From Burkholderia pseudomultivorans (lineage in GTDB: Bacteria; Pseudomonadota; Gammaproteobacteria; Burkholderiales; Burkholderiaceae), in contig NZ_CP013378.1 of assembly GCF_001718415.1 (NCBI RefSeq), positions 3,162,001-3,226,000 of the forward strand: a stretch of 64,000 bases of DNA. The letters run 5' to 3'. The notes under the pieces are model-generated. The model was not told where the DNA came from and did no database searches. It saw only the letters and a program-made list of their open reading frames with translations. Numbering within the stretch: the first letter of the stretch is position 1; every line of letters begins with the position of its first letter. This document shows, piece after piece, positions 46,296-55,985 of the stretch. The position numbers and the translations under genes are program-made.

Positions 46296-47363
46296 ATGTC
46301 CACTGCTCCGACTCCCCATCTCAGCCACGCCGCGCCGTCGATGCGCGGCCAGTTGAACGGCGTGCTGTTCGTCGCGCTGTTCGCGGCGGCCGTCACGAGC
46401 CTGTCGCAGCTGCCCGCGATCGCGGGGCTCGGCCTGTCGCCGCTGATCGTCGGGATCGTCGCGGGCGCGCTGTACGGCAACGCGCTGCGCGACGGCATGC
46501 CGGCGAACTGGGCGGCCGGCGTCAATTTCTCCGCGCGCAAGCTGCTGCGCATCGCGGTCGCGTTCTTCGGGCTGCGCGTGAGCCTGCAGGAGATCGCGCA
46601 AGTCGGCCTGCCGGGCCTGACCGTCTCGGTGCTGGTGGTCGTCAGCACGCTCGCGATCGGTACCTGGGCCGGCATGAAGCTGATGAAGCTCGACCGCGAC
46701 GCCGCGCTGCTGACCGCGGCCGGCAGCGCGATCTGCGGCGCGGCCGCCGTGCTCGCCTTCGAGTCGACGCTGCAGTCGAAGCCGCACCAGAGTGCGATGG
46801 CGGTCGGCAGCGTCGTGCTGTTCGGCACGCTGTCGATGTTCCTGTACCCGATCGCGTATCACGCCGGGCTGCTGAACCTCGATCCGGCCGGCCTCGGGCT
46901 GTTCTTCGGCGGCACGATCCACGAGGTCGCGCAGGTGGTCGGCGCGGCGAGCGACATCAGCCCGCAGGTCGCGCATATCGCGACGATCGTCAAGATGACG
47001 CGCGTGATGCTGCTCGTGCCCGTGCTGCTCGTGCTCGGCTGGTGGCTCGCCCGCTCGGCGCAAATGGCGGCCGGCGGCGCACAAGGCAAGCGCAAGGTCG
47101 CGGTGCCCTGGTTTGCGCTCGGCTTCCTGGCCTTCGTGATCGTCAACTCGCTGAACGTGTTGCCGGCCGATGTCACGCACACGCTGAACGTGCTCGACAC
47201 CTTCGCGCTGACGATGGCGATGACCGCGCTCGGCATCGAGACGCGCGTCGCGCAGATCCGCGCCGCCGGCCCGCGCGCGCTGATGACCGGGCTGATCCTG
47301 TACGTATGGCTGATCGCCGGCGGCTACGCGATCACCTGGGCCGTGCAGCACTGGCTTGGCTGA
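46296..47363 (+). CDS. yeiH: YeiH-family putative sulfate/sulfite exporter
   Basis: The 355-residue membrane protein has about ten hydrophobic segments and the UPF0324 signature: FSARKLLRIAVAFFGLRVSL, LTAAGSAICGAAAVLAFEST and GGTIHEVAQVVGAA. Family members are called YeiH/PSE1 and have been linked to sulfonate or sulfate export. It is divergent from a LysR gene. The ATG at 46296 starts the conserved region. Confidence 0.92.
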   Translation: MSTAPTPHLSHAAPSMRGQLNGVLFVALFAAAVTSLSQLPAIAGLGLSPLIVGIVAGALYGNALRDGMPANWAAGVNFSARKLLRIAVAFFGLRVSLQEIAQVGLPGLTVSVLVVVSTLAIGTWAGMKLMKLDRDAALLTAAGSAICGAAAVLAFESTLQSKPHQSAMAVGSVVLFGTLSMFLYPIAYHAGLLNLDPAGLGLFFGGTIHEVAQVVGAASDISPQVAHIATIVKMTRVMLLVPVLLVLGWWLARSAQMAAGGAQGKRKVAVPWFALGFLAFVIVNSLNVLPADVTHTLNVLDTFALTMAMTALGIETRVAQIRAAGPRALMTGLILYVWLIAGGYAITWAVQHWLG

Positions 47364-47430
47364 GCCGCACGTCCGCGCCGCCCCGAGCGCCGCGCCCGAC
47401 GGGGATCTCCCGCGGGCGCGGCGCAGTGCT

Positions 47431-49200
47431 ATGCTTCGCGTCGTTTTCCATCGCCCCTTTGCAGCCGTGCTCTCGTTCCTGCTGAAGCTGCGCACCCGCG
47501 CCCGAACGCTGCTCCGCCTGTCGGACGCCCATACGATGCTGATCTGGTCGGCGATCGTCGGCGTCGGCGGCGCTTTCGCGACCATGGCGTTTCGCGAAGG
47601 CATCGACCTGATGCAGCACCTGATCTCCGGACACAGCGGCAGCTTCGTGCAGATGGCGAAAAGCCTGCCGTGGTACGTGCGCTTCTGGCTGCCGGCCGCC
47701 GGCGGCTTCCTCGCCGGCTGCGTGCTGCTGCTCGCGACGCGCGGCGACAAGCCGTCCGGCAAGACCGACTACATGGAAGCCGTCGCGCTCGGCAACGGCA
47801 TCGTGCCGGTGCGCCAGAGCCTGTGGCGCAGCGTGTCGTCGCTGCTGACGATCGGCAGCGGCGGCTCGATCGGCCGCGAAGGCCCGATGGTGCAACTTGC
47901 CGCGCTCGCGTCGTCGCTGGTCGGCCGCTTCGCGCACTTCGACCCGCCGCGGCTGCGCCTGCTCGTCGCGTGCGGGGCCGCGGCCGGCATCACGTCCGCG
48001 TACAACGCGCCGATCGCCGGCGCGTTCTTCGTCTCCGAGATCGTGCTCGGCACCATCGCGATGGAGAGCTTCGGGCCGATGGTCGTTGCGTCGGTCGTCG
48101 CGAACATCGTGATGCGCGAATTCGCCGGCTACCGGCCGCCGTACGAAATGCCGGTGTTCCCGGCCGTCACCGGCCCCGAAGTGCTGCTGTTCGTCGTGCT
48201 CGGCGCGCTGTGCGGCGTGCTCGCGCCGCAGTTCCTGCACCTGCTCGACGCGTCGAAGAACCAGTTCCGGCGGCTGCCCGTGCCGCTGCCGGTGCGGCTC
48301 GCGCTCGGCGGCCTGGTGGTCGGCGTGATCTCGGTGTGGATTCCGGACGTGTGGGGCAACGGCTACAGCGTCGTGAACCATATCCTGCATTCGCCGTGGA
48401 CCTGGCAGGCGCTCGTCGCGGTGCTGGCGTTCAAGGTCATCGCGACCGCCGCGACCGCCGGCTCGGGCGCGATCGGCGGCGTGTTCACGCCGACGCTGTT
48501 CGTCGGCGCGGTGTTCGGCTCGCTGTTCGGGCTCGCGATGAATGCGCTGTGGCCGGGACACACGTCCGCGTACTTCGCCTATGCGATCGTCGGGATGGGT
48601 GCGTTCATGGCCGGCGCGACCCAGGCGCCGCTGATGGCGATCCTGATGATCTTCGAGATGACGCTGAGCTACCAGGTCGTGCTGCCGCTGCTGGTGTCGT
48701 GCGTGTTCGCGTATTTCGTCGCGCGTGCGACCGGCACGACCTCGATGTACGAGATCACGCTGCGCCATCACCAGGACGCGGCGGAACGGCTGCGGCTACG
48801 CACCACGCAGATGCGCGAGCTGATCCAGCCGGCGCAGACGGTCGTGCCGCTCACCGCGAGCGTCGCCGACATGACGCGCGTGTTTCTCGAATATCCGGTG
48901 AAGTACCTGTACGTGACCGACGACGCGGGGCGCTTCCGAGGCGCGGTGGCGCTGAAGGACATCACGTCCGACCTGCTCGACAAGCGCGACACGACCGACA
49001 AGACGGCCGCGCACTACGCGCACACGCCGTTTCCGCTGCTCACGCCGGACATGCCGCTCGCGACCGCCCTGGAACGCTTCATGGCGTTCCAGGGCGAACG
49101 GCTGCCCGTGATCGAGAGCGAGGCGGAGCCGACGCTCGCCGGCGTCGTCTACAAGACGTCGCTGCTCGACGCGTACCGGCGGATGACCGGCGAGCGCTGA
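47431..49200 (+). CDS. clcB: ClcB-type chloride transporter with C-terminal CBS domains
   Basis: The 589-residue CLC protein has the selectivity motifs GSGGSIGREGPMVQ (gating Glu in GREGP), GSGAIGGVFTPTLFVG, and two C-terminal CBS domains (about 460-589). After NAPIAGAFFVSE the residue aligned with the E. coli ClcA internal proton-path glutamate is Ile, which resembles the ClcB branch. I start at ATG 47431; an upstream frame opening inside yeiH is less likely. It follows yeiH by 67 bp. Confidence 0.9.
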   Translation: MLRVVFHRPFAAVLSFLLKLRTRARTLLRLSDAHTMLIWSAIVGVGGAFATMAFREGIDLMQHLISGHSGSFVQMAKSLPWYVRFWLPAAGGFLAGCVLLLATRGDKPSGKTDYMEAVALGNGIVPVRQSLWRSVSSLLTIGSGGSIGREGPMVQLAALASSLVGRFAHFDPPRLRLLVACGAAAGITSAYNAPIAGAFFVSEIVLGTIAMESFGPMVVASVVANIVMREFAGYRPPYEMPVFPAVTGPEVLLFVVLGALCGVLAPQFLHLLDASKNQFRRLPVPLPVRLALGGLVVGVISVWIPDVWGNGYSVVNHILHSPWTWQALVAVLAFKVIATAATAGSGAIGGVFTPTLFVGAVFGSLFGLAMNALWPGHTSAYFAYAIVGMGAFMAGATQAPLMAILMIFEMTLSYQVVLPLLVSCVFAYFVARATGTTSMYEITLRHHQDAAERLRLRTTQMRELIQPAQTVVPLTASVADMTRVFLEYPVKYLYVTDDAGRFRGAVALKDITSDLLDKRDTTDKTAAHYAHTPFPLLTPDMPLATALERFMAFQGERLPVIESEAEPTLAGVVYKTSLLDAYRRMTGER

Positions 49201-49237
49201 CCGGCATCGCGCCGGCGAGCCGTCTCGTCGATCCGGG

Positions 49238-49858
49238 TCAGTCCGGCGAACGCCCGAGCACGACCCGCGCGAAGAAGCCCGCGAGCACCGCTTCGGCCGC
49301 CTCCGCCGACACGTGCTGCGGATCGGCCGTGTAATACGACTGCACGCCGTCGCACAGACACATCAGCCCGAACGCGAGCGTCTCGGCCGGCAGCAGCAGC
49401 GGCGTGCCCGCGCGCTCGGCGAAACGCCGGATGAACTCGGCCATCTGCACGCGCTTGGCGTGCAGGAACTGGTTGAAGCGCACGCGGAACTTCGCGTCGC
49501 GCGCGGCCTGCAGCTTCGCCTCGACCCACAGCAACGAATATTCGTCGTCGCGAAACAGCGTCCGGTAATAGGCGAGCGCCATCGACTCCATCTGCTCGCG
49601 CGGGCCGCCTTCGTCGAAGATCGCCTGGAAATCGGCCTGCACCGATGCATGGTCGCGCTCGAGCAGTTCCAGCAGCAGTTCGGACTTGCTGCGGAAATTC
49701 GAATAGAACGCGCCGCGCGTATAGCCGGCCGCCGCCGCGATGTCCTCGACACTCGCGGCGACATAGCCTTTCTTCATAAAAATCCGATGCGCGGCACTGA
49801 GCAGACGTTCGCGCGTCTGGTCTCTGCTCTGCTCGCGGGTCAAGCGCTGTGGTTTCAT
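49238..49858 (-). CDS. TetR-family repressor of RND system 2
   Basis: The 206-residue protein has a TetR HTH (TRERLLSAAHRIFMKKGYVA, SVEDIAAAAGYTRGAFYSNF) and an AcrR-like ligand domain. It is divergent from the RND pump operon, the usual place for its repressor. A palindrome inside the pump promoter spacer (49908-49921) is a candidate operator. The start at ATG 49858 matches the usual N-terminus. Confidence 0.92.
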   Translation of the reverse strand: MKPQRLTREQSRDQTRERLLSAAHRIFMKKGYVAASVEDIAAAAGYTRGAFYSNFRSKSELLLELLERDHASVQADFQAIFDEGGPREQMESMALAYYRTLFRDDEYSLLWVEAKLQAARDAKFRVRFNQFLHAKRVQMAEFIRRFAERAGTPLLLPAETLAFGLMCLCDGVQSYYTADPQHVSAEAAEAVLAGFFARVVLGRSPD

Positions 49859-49897
49859 GGCGCGCAGTCTAGCACCCTTTCCCTTTCGGATTCATCT

Positions 49898-49927
49898 TTG
49901 CATTCGGATACAGGTGTGTATTAGAAT
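49898..49927 (+). promoter_or_regulatory. Promoter with embedded palindrome for RND system 2
   Basis: TTGCAT (49898-49903) and TAGAAT (49922-49927) stand 18 bp apart, and the palindrome ATACA-GGTG-TGTAT (49908-49921) fills the spacer. A repressor bound there would block RNA polymerase, which suits the divergent TetR gene. Confidence 0.6.
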
Positions 49928-50050
49928 TCGCCACAGTTTCCGAATCATGTTGTCCGGCTGTCCGTGCGCGCCCGTGCCGGCGCCGCTCGGGGCAAGTGCG
50001 TACCGCACCTGCCGGCCTCGCTCCGCTCTTCTCTCTCACCTGGGGGTTTC

Positions 50051-51160
50051 GTGAATCGCTCCGGTTCCCGCGCCGCGCTGCTGATCGGCGCCGCGCTCGT
50101 CCTCACCGCCTGTCACCCGAAGGAAGCCGCGCCGCCTGCGCCGCGCCCGGTCGTCGCGCTGCCCGCGCACGCCGACGGCGCCGCGGCCGTGCGCACGCTT
50201 CCCGGCGAAATCCAGCCGCGCTATGCGACGCCGCTGTCGTTCCGCATCGCCGGCAAGATCGTCGAGCGCAAGGTGCGGCTCGGCGATACGGTCAAGGCCG
50301 GCCAGGTCGTCGCGCTGCTCGATCCGTCCGATGTCGAGAAGAACGCCGCGAGCGCGCAGGCGCAACTGGACGCGGCGACGCACAGCCTTGCGTTCGCGAA
50401 GCAGCAGCTCGACCGCGACCGCGCGCAGGCCCGCGAAAACCTGATCGCGACCGCGCAGCTCGAACAGACCGAGAACAGCTACACGTCGGCGCTCGCGCAG
50501 CGCGAGCAGGCGCAGCAGCAGCTCGCGCTCGCGAAGAACCAGCTCCGCTACGCGACGCTCGTCGCCGATCACGCCGGCACCATCACGGCCGAGCAGGCCG
50601 ATACCGGCCAGAACGTGTCGGCCGGCCAGGCCGTCTATCAGCTCGCGTGGGCCGGCGACGTCGACGTGGTCAGCGACGTGCCCGAAGGCGCGCTCGCATC
50701 GCTCGCCCCCGGCCGCACGGCCACCGTCACGCTGCCGTCGCTGCCGGGCCGCCCGTTCGCCGCGAAGGTGCGCGAAATCGCGCCGGCCGCCGATCCGCAA
50801 AGCCGCACCTACCGCGTGAAGCTCACGCTCGCCGCGCCCGATCCGGCGATCCGCCTCGGCATGACCGCGAACGTCGCGTTCGACGGCGCACCGGCCGACG
50901 GCGACGCGCAGCCGATCACGCTGCCCGCGACCGCGCTGTTCCACGACGGCCCGCATCCGGCCGTGTGGGTCGTGCGCGCGAAGGACGACACGCTGGAGCT
51001 GCGCCGCGTCGATGTCGCGCGCTTCAACGAACGCACGGTCACCGTGTCGCACGGGCTGCAGCCGGGCGAGCGCGTGGTGCTGCAAGGCGTGCATACGGTC
51101 AGCGCCGGCGAGAAGGTGCATCCGGTCGCGCCGCTGCATCCGGAGGACTTCGCTTCATGA
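50051..51160 (+). CDS. RND periplasmic adaptor, lipoprotein type (system 2)
   Basis: The 369-residue adaptor has a lipobox LTAC (Cys21), then lipoyl (RIAGKIVERKVRLGDTVKAG), coiled-coil hairpin (about 95-165) and beta-barrel parts (EIAPAADPQSRTYRVKL). It has the AcrA/MexA-like lipid anchor, unlike the membrane-spanning adaptor of system 1. The GTG start at 50051 follows GGGGG; the frame upstream has no signal peptide. Its stop overlaps the pump start (ATGA). Confidence 0.92.
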   Translation: MNRSGSRAALLIGAALVLTACHPKEAAPPAPRPVVALPAHADGAAAVRTLPGEIQPRYATPLSFRIAGKIVERKVRLGDTVKAGQVVALLDPSDVEKNAASAQAQLDAATHSLAFAKQQLDRDRAQARENLIATAQLEQTENSYTSALAQREQAQQQLALAKNQLRYATLVADHAGTITAEQADTGQNVSAGQAVYQLAWAGDVDVVSDVPEGALASLAPGRTATVTLPSLPGRPFAAKVREIAPAADPQSRTYRVKLTLAAPDPAIRLGMTANVAFDGAPADGDAQPITLPATALFHDGPHPAVWVVRAKDDTLELRRVDVARFNERTVTVSHGLQPGERVVLQGVHTVSAGEKVHPVAPLHPEDFAS

Positions 51161-54100
51161 GTCCGTCTCACGAAGAAGGCCGCTTCAACCTGTCCGCGTG
51201 GGCGCTGCGCCATCAGGCGCTGGTCGTCTACCTGATCGCACTGGCGACGCTCGCGGGCATCCTCGCGTACACGCGACTCGCGCAGTCCGAAGACCCGCCG
51301 TTCACGTTCCGCGTGATGGTGATCCGCACCTTCTGGCCCGGCGCGACCGCGCGGCAGGTCCAGGAACAGGTCACCGACCGGATCGGCCGCAAGCTGCAGG
51401 AAACGCCCGCCATCGACTTCCTGCGCAGCTATTCGCGCCCCGGCGAATCGCTGATCTTCTTCACGATGAAGGATTCGGCGCCCGTGAAGGACGTGCCCGA
51501 AACCTGGTACCAGATCCGCAAGAAGGTCGGCGACATCGGCTACACGCTGCCGCCGGGCGTACAGGGCCCGTTCTTCAACGACGAGTTCGGCGACGTCTAC
51601 ACCAACATCTGGACGCTCGAAGGCGACGGCTTCTCGCCCGCGCAGCTGCACGACTACGCGGACCAGTTGCGCACCGTGCTGCTGCGCGTACCGGGCGTCG
51701 CGAAGGTCGACTATTTCGGCGACCCCGACCAGCGCATCTTCATCGAGGTGAACAACGCCCAGCTCACGCGCCTCGGCATCTCGCCGCAGCAGCTCGGACA
51801 GGCGATCAACGCGCAGAACGACGTCGCGTCGGCCGGCACGCTGACGACCGCCGACGATCGCGTGTTCGTGCGCCCGAGCGGCCAGTTCGACAACGTCGCC
51901 GCGATCGCCGACACGCTGATCCGCATCAACGGCCGCACCTTCCGGCTCGGCGATCTGGCGACCGTGAAGCGCGGCTACGACGACCCGCCCGTCACGCAGA
52001 TGCGTGCGAACGGCAAGGCCGTGCTCGGCATCGGCGTGACGATGCAGCCGGGCGGCGACGTGATCCGGCTCGGCAAGGCGCTCGATGCGGAGTCGAAGGA
52101 TCTGCAGGCGCGGCTGCCGGCCGGGCTCAAGCTCACCGAAGTGTCGAGCATGCCGCACGCGGTGTCGCACTCGGTCGACGACTTCCTCGAAGCCGTCGCC
52201 GAAGCGGTCGCGATCGTGCTGATCGTGAGCCTCGTGTCGCTCGGCCTGCGCACCGGGATGGTGGTCGTGATCTCGATCCCGGTCGTGCTCGCGGTGACCG
52301 CGCTGTTCATGTACCTGTTCGACATCGGGTTGCACAAGGTGTCGCTCGGCACACTGGTGCTCGCGCTCGGGCTGCTGGTCGACGACGCGATCATCGCGGT
52401 CGAGATGATGGCCGTGAAGCTCGAACAGGGCTACAACCGCGCGCGCGCCGCCGCGTTCGCGTACACGAGCACCGCGTTCCCGATGCTGACCGGCACGCTC
52501 GTCACCGTGTCGGGCTTCCTGCCGATCGCGCTCGCGAAGTCGAGCACCGGCGAATACACGCGCTCGATCTTCGAAGTCTCGGCGATCGCGCTGATCGCAT
52601 CGTGGTTCGCGGCGGTCGTGCTGATCCCGCTGCTCGGCTATCACCTGCTGCCCGAGCGCAAGAAGCACGCGCACGAAGCGCACCTGCCGGACGATCACGA
52701 GCACGACATCTACGACACGCGCTTCTATACGCGGCTGCGCGGCTGGATCCGCTGGTGCATCGAGCGGCGCTTCGTGGTGCTGCTGATCACGGGCGCCCTG
52801 TTCGTCGTGTCGCTGCTGGGCTTCTCGCTCGTGCCGCAGCAGTTCTTTCCGAGCTCCGACCGCCCGGAGCTGCTGGTCGACCTGCGGCTGCCCGAAGGCG
52901 CGTCGTTCGCGGCAACGCTGCGCGAGACCGAACGCCTCGAAAAGGTGCTCGACAAGCGGCCCGAGATCGATCATTCGGTGAACTTCGTCGGCAGCGGCGC
53001 GCCGCGCTTCTACCTGCCGCTCGACCAGCAGCTGCAGTTGCCCAACTTCGCGCAGTTCGTGATCACCGCGAAATCGGTCGAGGATCGCGAGAAGCTCGCG
53101 AGCTGGCTCGAAACCACGCTGCGCGACCGGTTCCCGGCCGTGCGCTGGCGGCTGTCGCGACTCGAGAACGGCCCGCCGGTCGGCTATCCCGTGCAGTTCC
53201 GCGTGAGCGGCGACGATATCGCGACGGTCCGCTCGATCGCCGAGAAGGTCGCGGCGACGATGCGCGGCGACGCGCGCGCGGTCAACGTGCAGTTCGACTG
53301 GGACGAGCCGGCCGAGCGCTCGGTGCGCTTCGAGCTCGACCAGAAGAAGGCGCGCGAGCTGAACGTCACGTCGCAGGACGTGTCGAGCTTCCTCGCGATG
53401 ACGCTGTCCGGCACGACCGTCACGCAGTATCGCGAGCGCGACAAGCTGATCGCGGTCGACTTGCGCGCGCCGCAGGCCGATCGCGTCGATCCCGCGAAGC
53501 TCGCCGGCCTCGCGCTGCCGACGCCGAACGGCGCGGTGCCGCTCGGCTCGCTCGGCCGCTTCACGCCGACGCTCGAATACGGCGTCGTGTGGGAGCGCGA
53601 CCGCCAGCCGACCATCACCGTGCAGTCCGACGTGCGCGCCGGCGCGCAGGGCATCGACGTCACGCATGCGATCGACGGCAAGCTGAACGCACTGCGCGCG
53701 CAGCTGCCGGTCGGCTACCGGGTCGAGATCGGCGGCTCGGTCGAGGAAAGCGCGAAGGCGCAGACCTCGATCAACGCGCAGATGCCGCTGATGGCGATCG
53801 CCGTGTTCACGCTGCTGATGATCCAGCTGCAAAGCTTCTCGCGCGTGCTGATGGTCGTGCTGACCGCGCCGCTCGGACTGATCGGCGTGGTCGCGACGCT
53901 GCTGCTGTTCGGCCAGCCGTTCGGCTTCGTCGCGATGCTCGGCGTGATCGCGATGTTCGGGATCATCATGCGCAACTCGGTGATTCTGGTCGACCAGATC
54001 GAGCAGGACATCGCGGTCGGCCACGGACGCTTCGACGCGATCGTCGGCGCCACCGTGCGGCGCTTCCGCCCGATCACGCTGACGGCCGCGGCCGCCGTGC

Positions 54101-54294
54101 TCGCGCTGATCCCGCTGCTGCGCTCGAACTTCTTCGGGCCGATGGCGACCGCGCTGATGGGCGGCATCACGAGCGCGACCGTGCTGACGCTGTTCTACCT
54201 GCCCGCGCTGTACGCGGCGTGGTTCCGCGTGAAGAGCGACGAGCGCGATCCGCACGACGGCGGCACGCCGCCGGCCGCGTCGTCGGGAGCCTGA
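51157..54294 (+). CDS. RND efflux pump, inner-membrane transporter (system 2)
   Basis: The 1045-residue protein has two 6-TM halves; the TM4 relay motif is GLLVDDAIIAVEMM with two Asp. It resembles the AcrB/MexB-like group with FRVMVIRTFWPGATARQVQE near the N-terminus rather than heavy-metal pumps. The cytoplasmic link between halves (about 505-525) is His-rich (KKHAHEAHLPDDHEHD), which is not typical and might bind metal. Start overlaps the adaptor stop. It is the pump between adaptor and outer-membrane channel genes. Confidence 0.94.
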   Translation: MSPSHEEGRFNLSAWALRHQALVVYLIALATLAGILAYTRLAQSEDPPFTFRVMVIRTFWPGATARQVQEQVTDRIGRKLQETPAIDFLRSYSRPGESLIFFTMKDSAPVKDVPETWYQIRKKVGDIGYTLPPGVQGPFFNDEFGDVYTNIWTLEGDGFSPAQLHDYADQLRTVLLRVPGVAKVDYFGDPDQRIFIEVNNAQLTRLGISPQQLGQAINAQNDVASAGTLTTADDRVFVRPSGQFDNVAAIADTLIRINGRTFRLGDLATVKRGYDDPPVTQMRANGKAVLGIGVTMQPGGDVIRLGKALDAESKDLQARLPAGLKLTEVSSMPHAVSHSVDDFLEAVAEAVAIVLIVSLVSLGLRTGMVVVISIPVVLAVTALFMYLFDIGLHKVSLGTLVLALGLLVDDAIIAVEMMAVKLEQGYNRARAAAFAYTSTAFPMLTGTLVTVSGFLPIALAKSSTGEYTRSIFEVSAIALIASWFAAVVLIPLLGYHLLPERKKHAHEAHLPDDHEHDIYDTRFYTRLRGWIRWCIERRFVVLLITGALFVVSLLGFSLVPQQFFPSSDRPELLVDLRLPEGASFAATLRETERLEKVLDKRPEIDHSVNFVGSGAPRFYLPLDQQLQLPNFAQFVITAKSVEDREKLASWLETTLRDRFPAVRWRLSRLENGPPVGYPVQFRVSGDDIATVRSIAEKVAATMRGDARAVNVQFDWDEPAERSVRFELDQKKARELNVTSQDVSSFLAMTLSGTTVTQYRERDKLIAVDLRAPQADRVDPAKLAGLALPTPNGAVPLGSLGRFTPTLEYGVVWERDRQPTITVQSDVRAGAQGIDVTHAIDGKLNALRAQLPVGYRVEIGGSVEESAKAQTSINAQMPLMAIAVFTLLMIQLQSFSRVLMVVLTAPLGLIGVVATLLLFGQPFGFVAMLGVIAMFGIIMRNSVILVDQIEQDIAVGHGRFDAIVGATVRRFRPITLTAAAAVLALIPLLRSNFFGPMATALMGGITSATVLTLFYLPALYAAWFRVKSDERDPHDGGTPPAASSGA

Positions 54295-54296
54295 CC

Positions 54297-55850
54297 ATGA
54301 CCTTGCCGATGAACCTGAAAATCCGCGCCGCACGCACGCTCGCCATCGCGAGTCTCGCCGGCCCGCTCGCCGGCTGCGCGTGGTTCGCGCCGAGCGGCGA
54401 GCCGCCGGCGATGCCGTCGCCCGCACACTACGGCGCCGCGCCGCAAGTCCAGCAAACCGTCGCCGCGCAAGGCGTCGCGCAGCAATTCGAGGTCGGCGCG
54501 CAGCCGGTGCCGGACTGGTGGAAGCAGTACCGCTCCGACGCGCTGAACGCGCTCGTCGACGAAGGGCTGCGCAACAGCCCGACGCTCGGCGCCGCGTCGC
54601 ACTCGCTCGATGCCGCGCGCGAGCAGCTGCGCGCGCAGGTCGGCAGCTCGCTGCTGCCGTCGATCGACGCAGGCGGCCAGGCCGCGCGCCAGCGCGCGCT
54701 CGGCGTGCCGATTCCCGCGCTCGGCGCGCCGACGCTGCTGTACGACACGTTCGTCGGCCAGCTGCAGGCGAGCTACACGATCGACCTGTTCGGCGCCGCA
54801 CGCTTCGCGAACCGCGCGCTCGCCAAGCGCGTCGACGTCAGCGCGTTCCAGCTCGAATCCGCGCGGCGCGCGCTCGCGGCGAACATCGTCACCGCGTCGA
54901 TCACGGTCGCGGTGCTCAATGCGCAGATCGACACGACCGAACGGCTCGTCGCACTGGCCAACGACCAGGCGCACGACGCCGAACGCCGCCATGCGCTCGG
55001 CGCGGCGTCGCGCAGCGATGCGCTGAATGCGCGACAAAGCGCCGACACGTTCGCCGCCAGCCTGCCCGCGCTGCGCCAGCAGCGCGACACCGCGCGCCAT
55101 GCGCTCGCGGTGCTGGTCGGCCGCACGCCCGACCGCCCGCCGGCAGATCTCGCGCTCGCCGATCTGCACCTGCCGGAACAGGTGCCCGTCGTCGTGCCGT
55201 CGGATCTGCTGCAAAGCCGCCCCGACATCCAGGCGGCCGATGCAGGGCTGAAGGCGGCCGCAGCCGAAGTGGGCGTCGCGACCGCGCAGCTGTTCCCGCA
55301 GCTGTCGCTGTCGGCCGCGATGGGCAAAGGCGGTTTCAGCTGGCCGACGATGCTGTCGGGCGCCGGCGCGATCTGGAACGTCGGCGCGTCGCTGAGCCAG
55401 CCGATCTTCCACGGCGGCGCGCTGCTCGCGCAGCGCCGCGCGGCGAAGGCGACCTACGAGGCGGCCGTCGACCAGTACCGGCAGACCGTGCTCGCCGCGT
55501 TCCAGAACGTCGCCGATTCGCTGGCTGCGCTCGAGCACGACGCCGAGGCGCTCGACGCGATGTCCCGCGCGGCATGGTCCGCGCGCGGCGCATACGACGA
55601 TGCGACCGCCCGCGTGCGGCTCGGCGCGCTGCCGCCGTCGGCCGCGCGCGCAAGCGAGCTGCAGTACCGCAACGCGCGGCTCGACGAGATCCGCGCGACC
55701 GGCGCGCGCTTCGCGGATACCGCCCGGCTGTATCAGGCAATGGGCACGCCGCCGGTCGACAAGGCCGGTCCGGCCGGTGACGGTTCGACCGCTGCCACCG
55801 GCAACGAAGCGCGCGCCGCCGCGCCGGACGCCGCGCCTGCGCCGCAATAA
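54297..55850 (+). CDS. NodT-family outer-membrane efflux lipoprotein (RND system 2)
   Basis: The 517-residue protein has a lipobox LAGC (Cys27) and two OEP repeats, including LLQSRPDIQAADAGLKAAAA. It completes the tripartite system 2 pump. The ATG at 54297 lies 2 bp after the pump stop, so translation is probably coupled. The C-terminus ends in an Ala/Pro-rich tail. A strong hairpin (55886-55913) follows. Confidence 0.94.
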   Translation: MTLPMNLKIRAARTLAIASLAGPLAGCAWFAPSGEPPAMPSPAHYGAAPQVQQTVAAQGVAQQFEVGAQPVPDWWKQYRSDALNALVDEGLRNSPTLGAASHSLDAAREQLRAQVGSSLLPSIDAGGQAARQRALGVPIPALGAPTLLYDTFVGQLQASYTIDLFGAARFANRALAKRVDVSAFQLESARRALAANIVTASITVAVLNAQIDTTERLVALANDQAHDAERRHALGAASRSDALNARQSADTFAASLPALRQQRDTARHALAVLVGRTPDRPPADLALADLHLPEQVPVVVPSDLLQSRPDIQAADAGLKAAAAEVGVATAQLFPQLSLSAAMGKGGFSWPTMLSGAGAIWNVGASLSQPIFHGGALLAQRRAAKATYEAAVDQYRQTVLAAFQNVADSLAALEHDAEALDAMSRAAWSARGAYDDATARVRLGALPPSAARASELQYRNARLDEIRATGARFADTARLYQAMGTPPVDKAGPAGDGSTAATGNEARAAAPDAAPAPQ

Positions 55851-55885
55851 ACAGCGGTCAGCCGCCACCAGCCGCCGCTTCGATC

Positions 55886-55913
55886 GGGCGCGCGCGGGAC
55901 ACCGCGCGCGCCC
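55886..55913 (+). terminator. Strong hairpin after RND system 2
   Basis: GGGCGCGCGCGG (55886-55897) pairs perfectly with CCGCGCGCGCCC (55902-55913) around GACA. It is followed by TTCGATCTT rather than a clean T-run. It separates the pump operon from the MerR gene. Confidence 0.65.
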
Positions 55914-55926
55914 TTCGATCTTCCGC

Positions 55927-55957
55927 TTGACCCTCACGTAGCGTAACGTTCCAGACT
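55927..55957 (+). promoter_or_regulatory. MerR-type promoter with 19-bp spacer
   Basis: TTGACC (55927-55932) and CAGACT (55952-55957) are 19 bp apart, with the partial dyad CACGTAGCGTAACGT between. Long spacers with a central dyad are typical of promoters that MerR proteins activate by DNA distortion, here probably the regulator's own gene. Confidence 0.6.
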
Positions 55958-55985
55958 CCAGTGTGCGCACCAAACGGAGGAACGA

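Noticed and set aside
50809..54801. A 1330-codon open frame on the minus strand across RND system 2
   Set aside because: It lies wholly antisense to the clearly identified pump gene, is Arg/His/Ala-rich with no domains, and reflects the GC-biased third codon positions.
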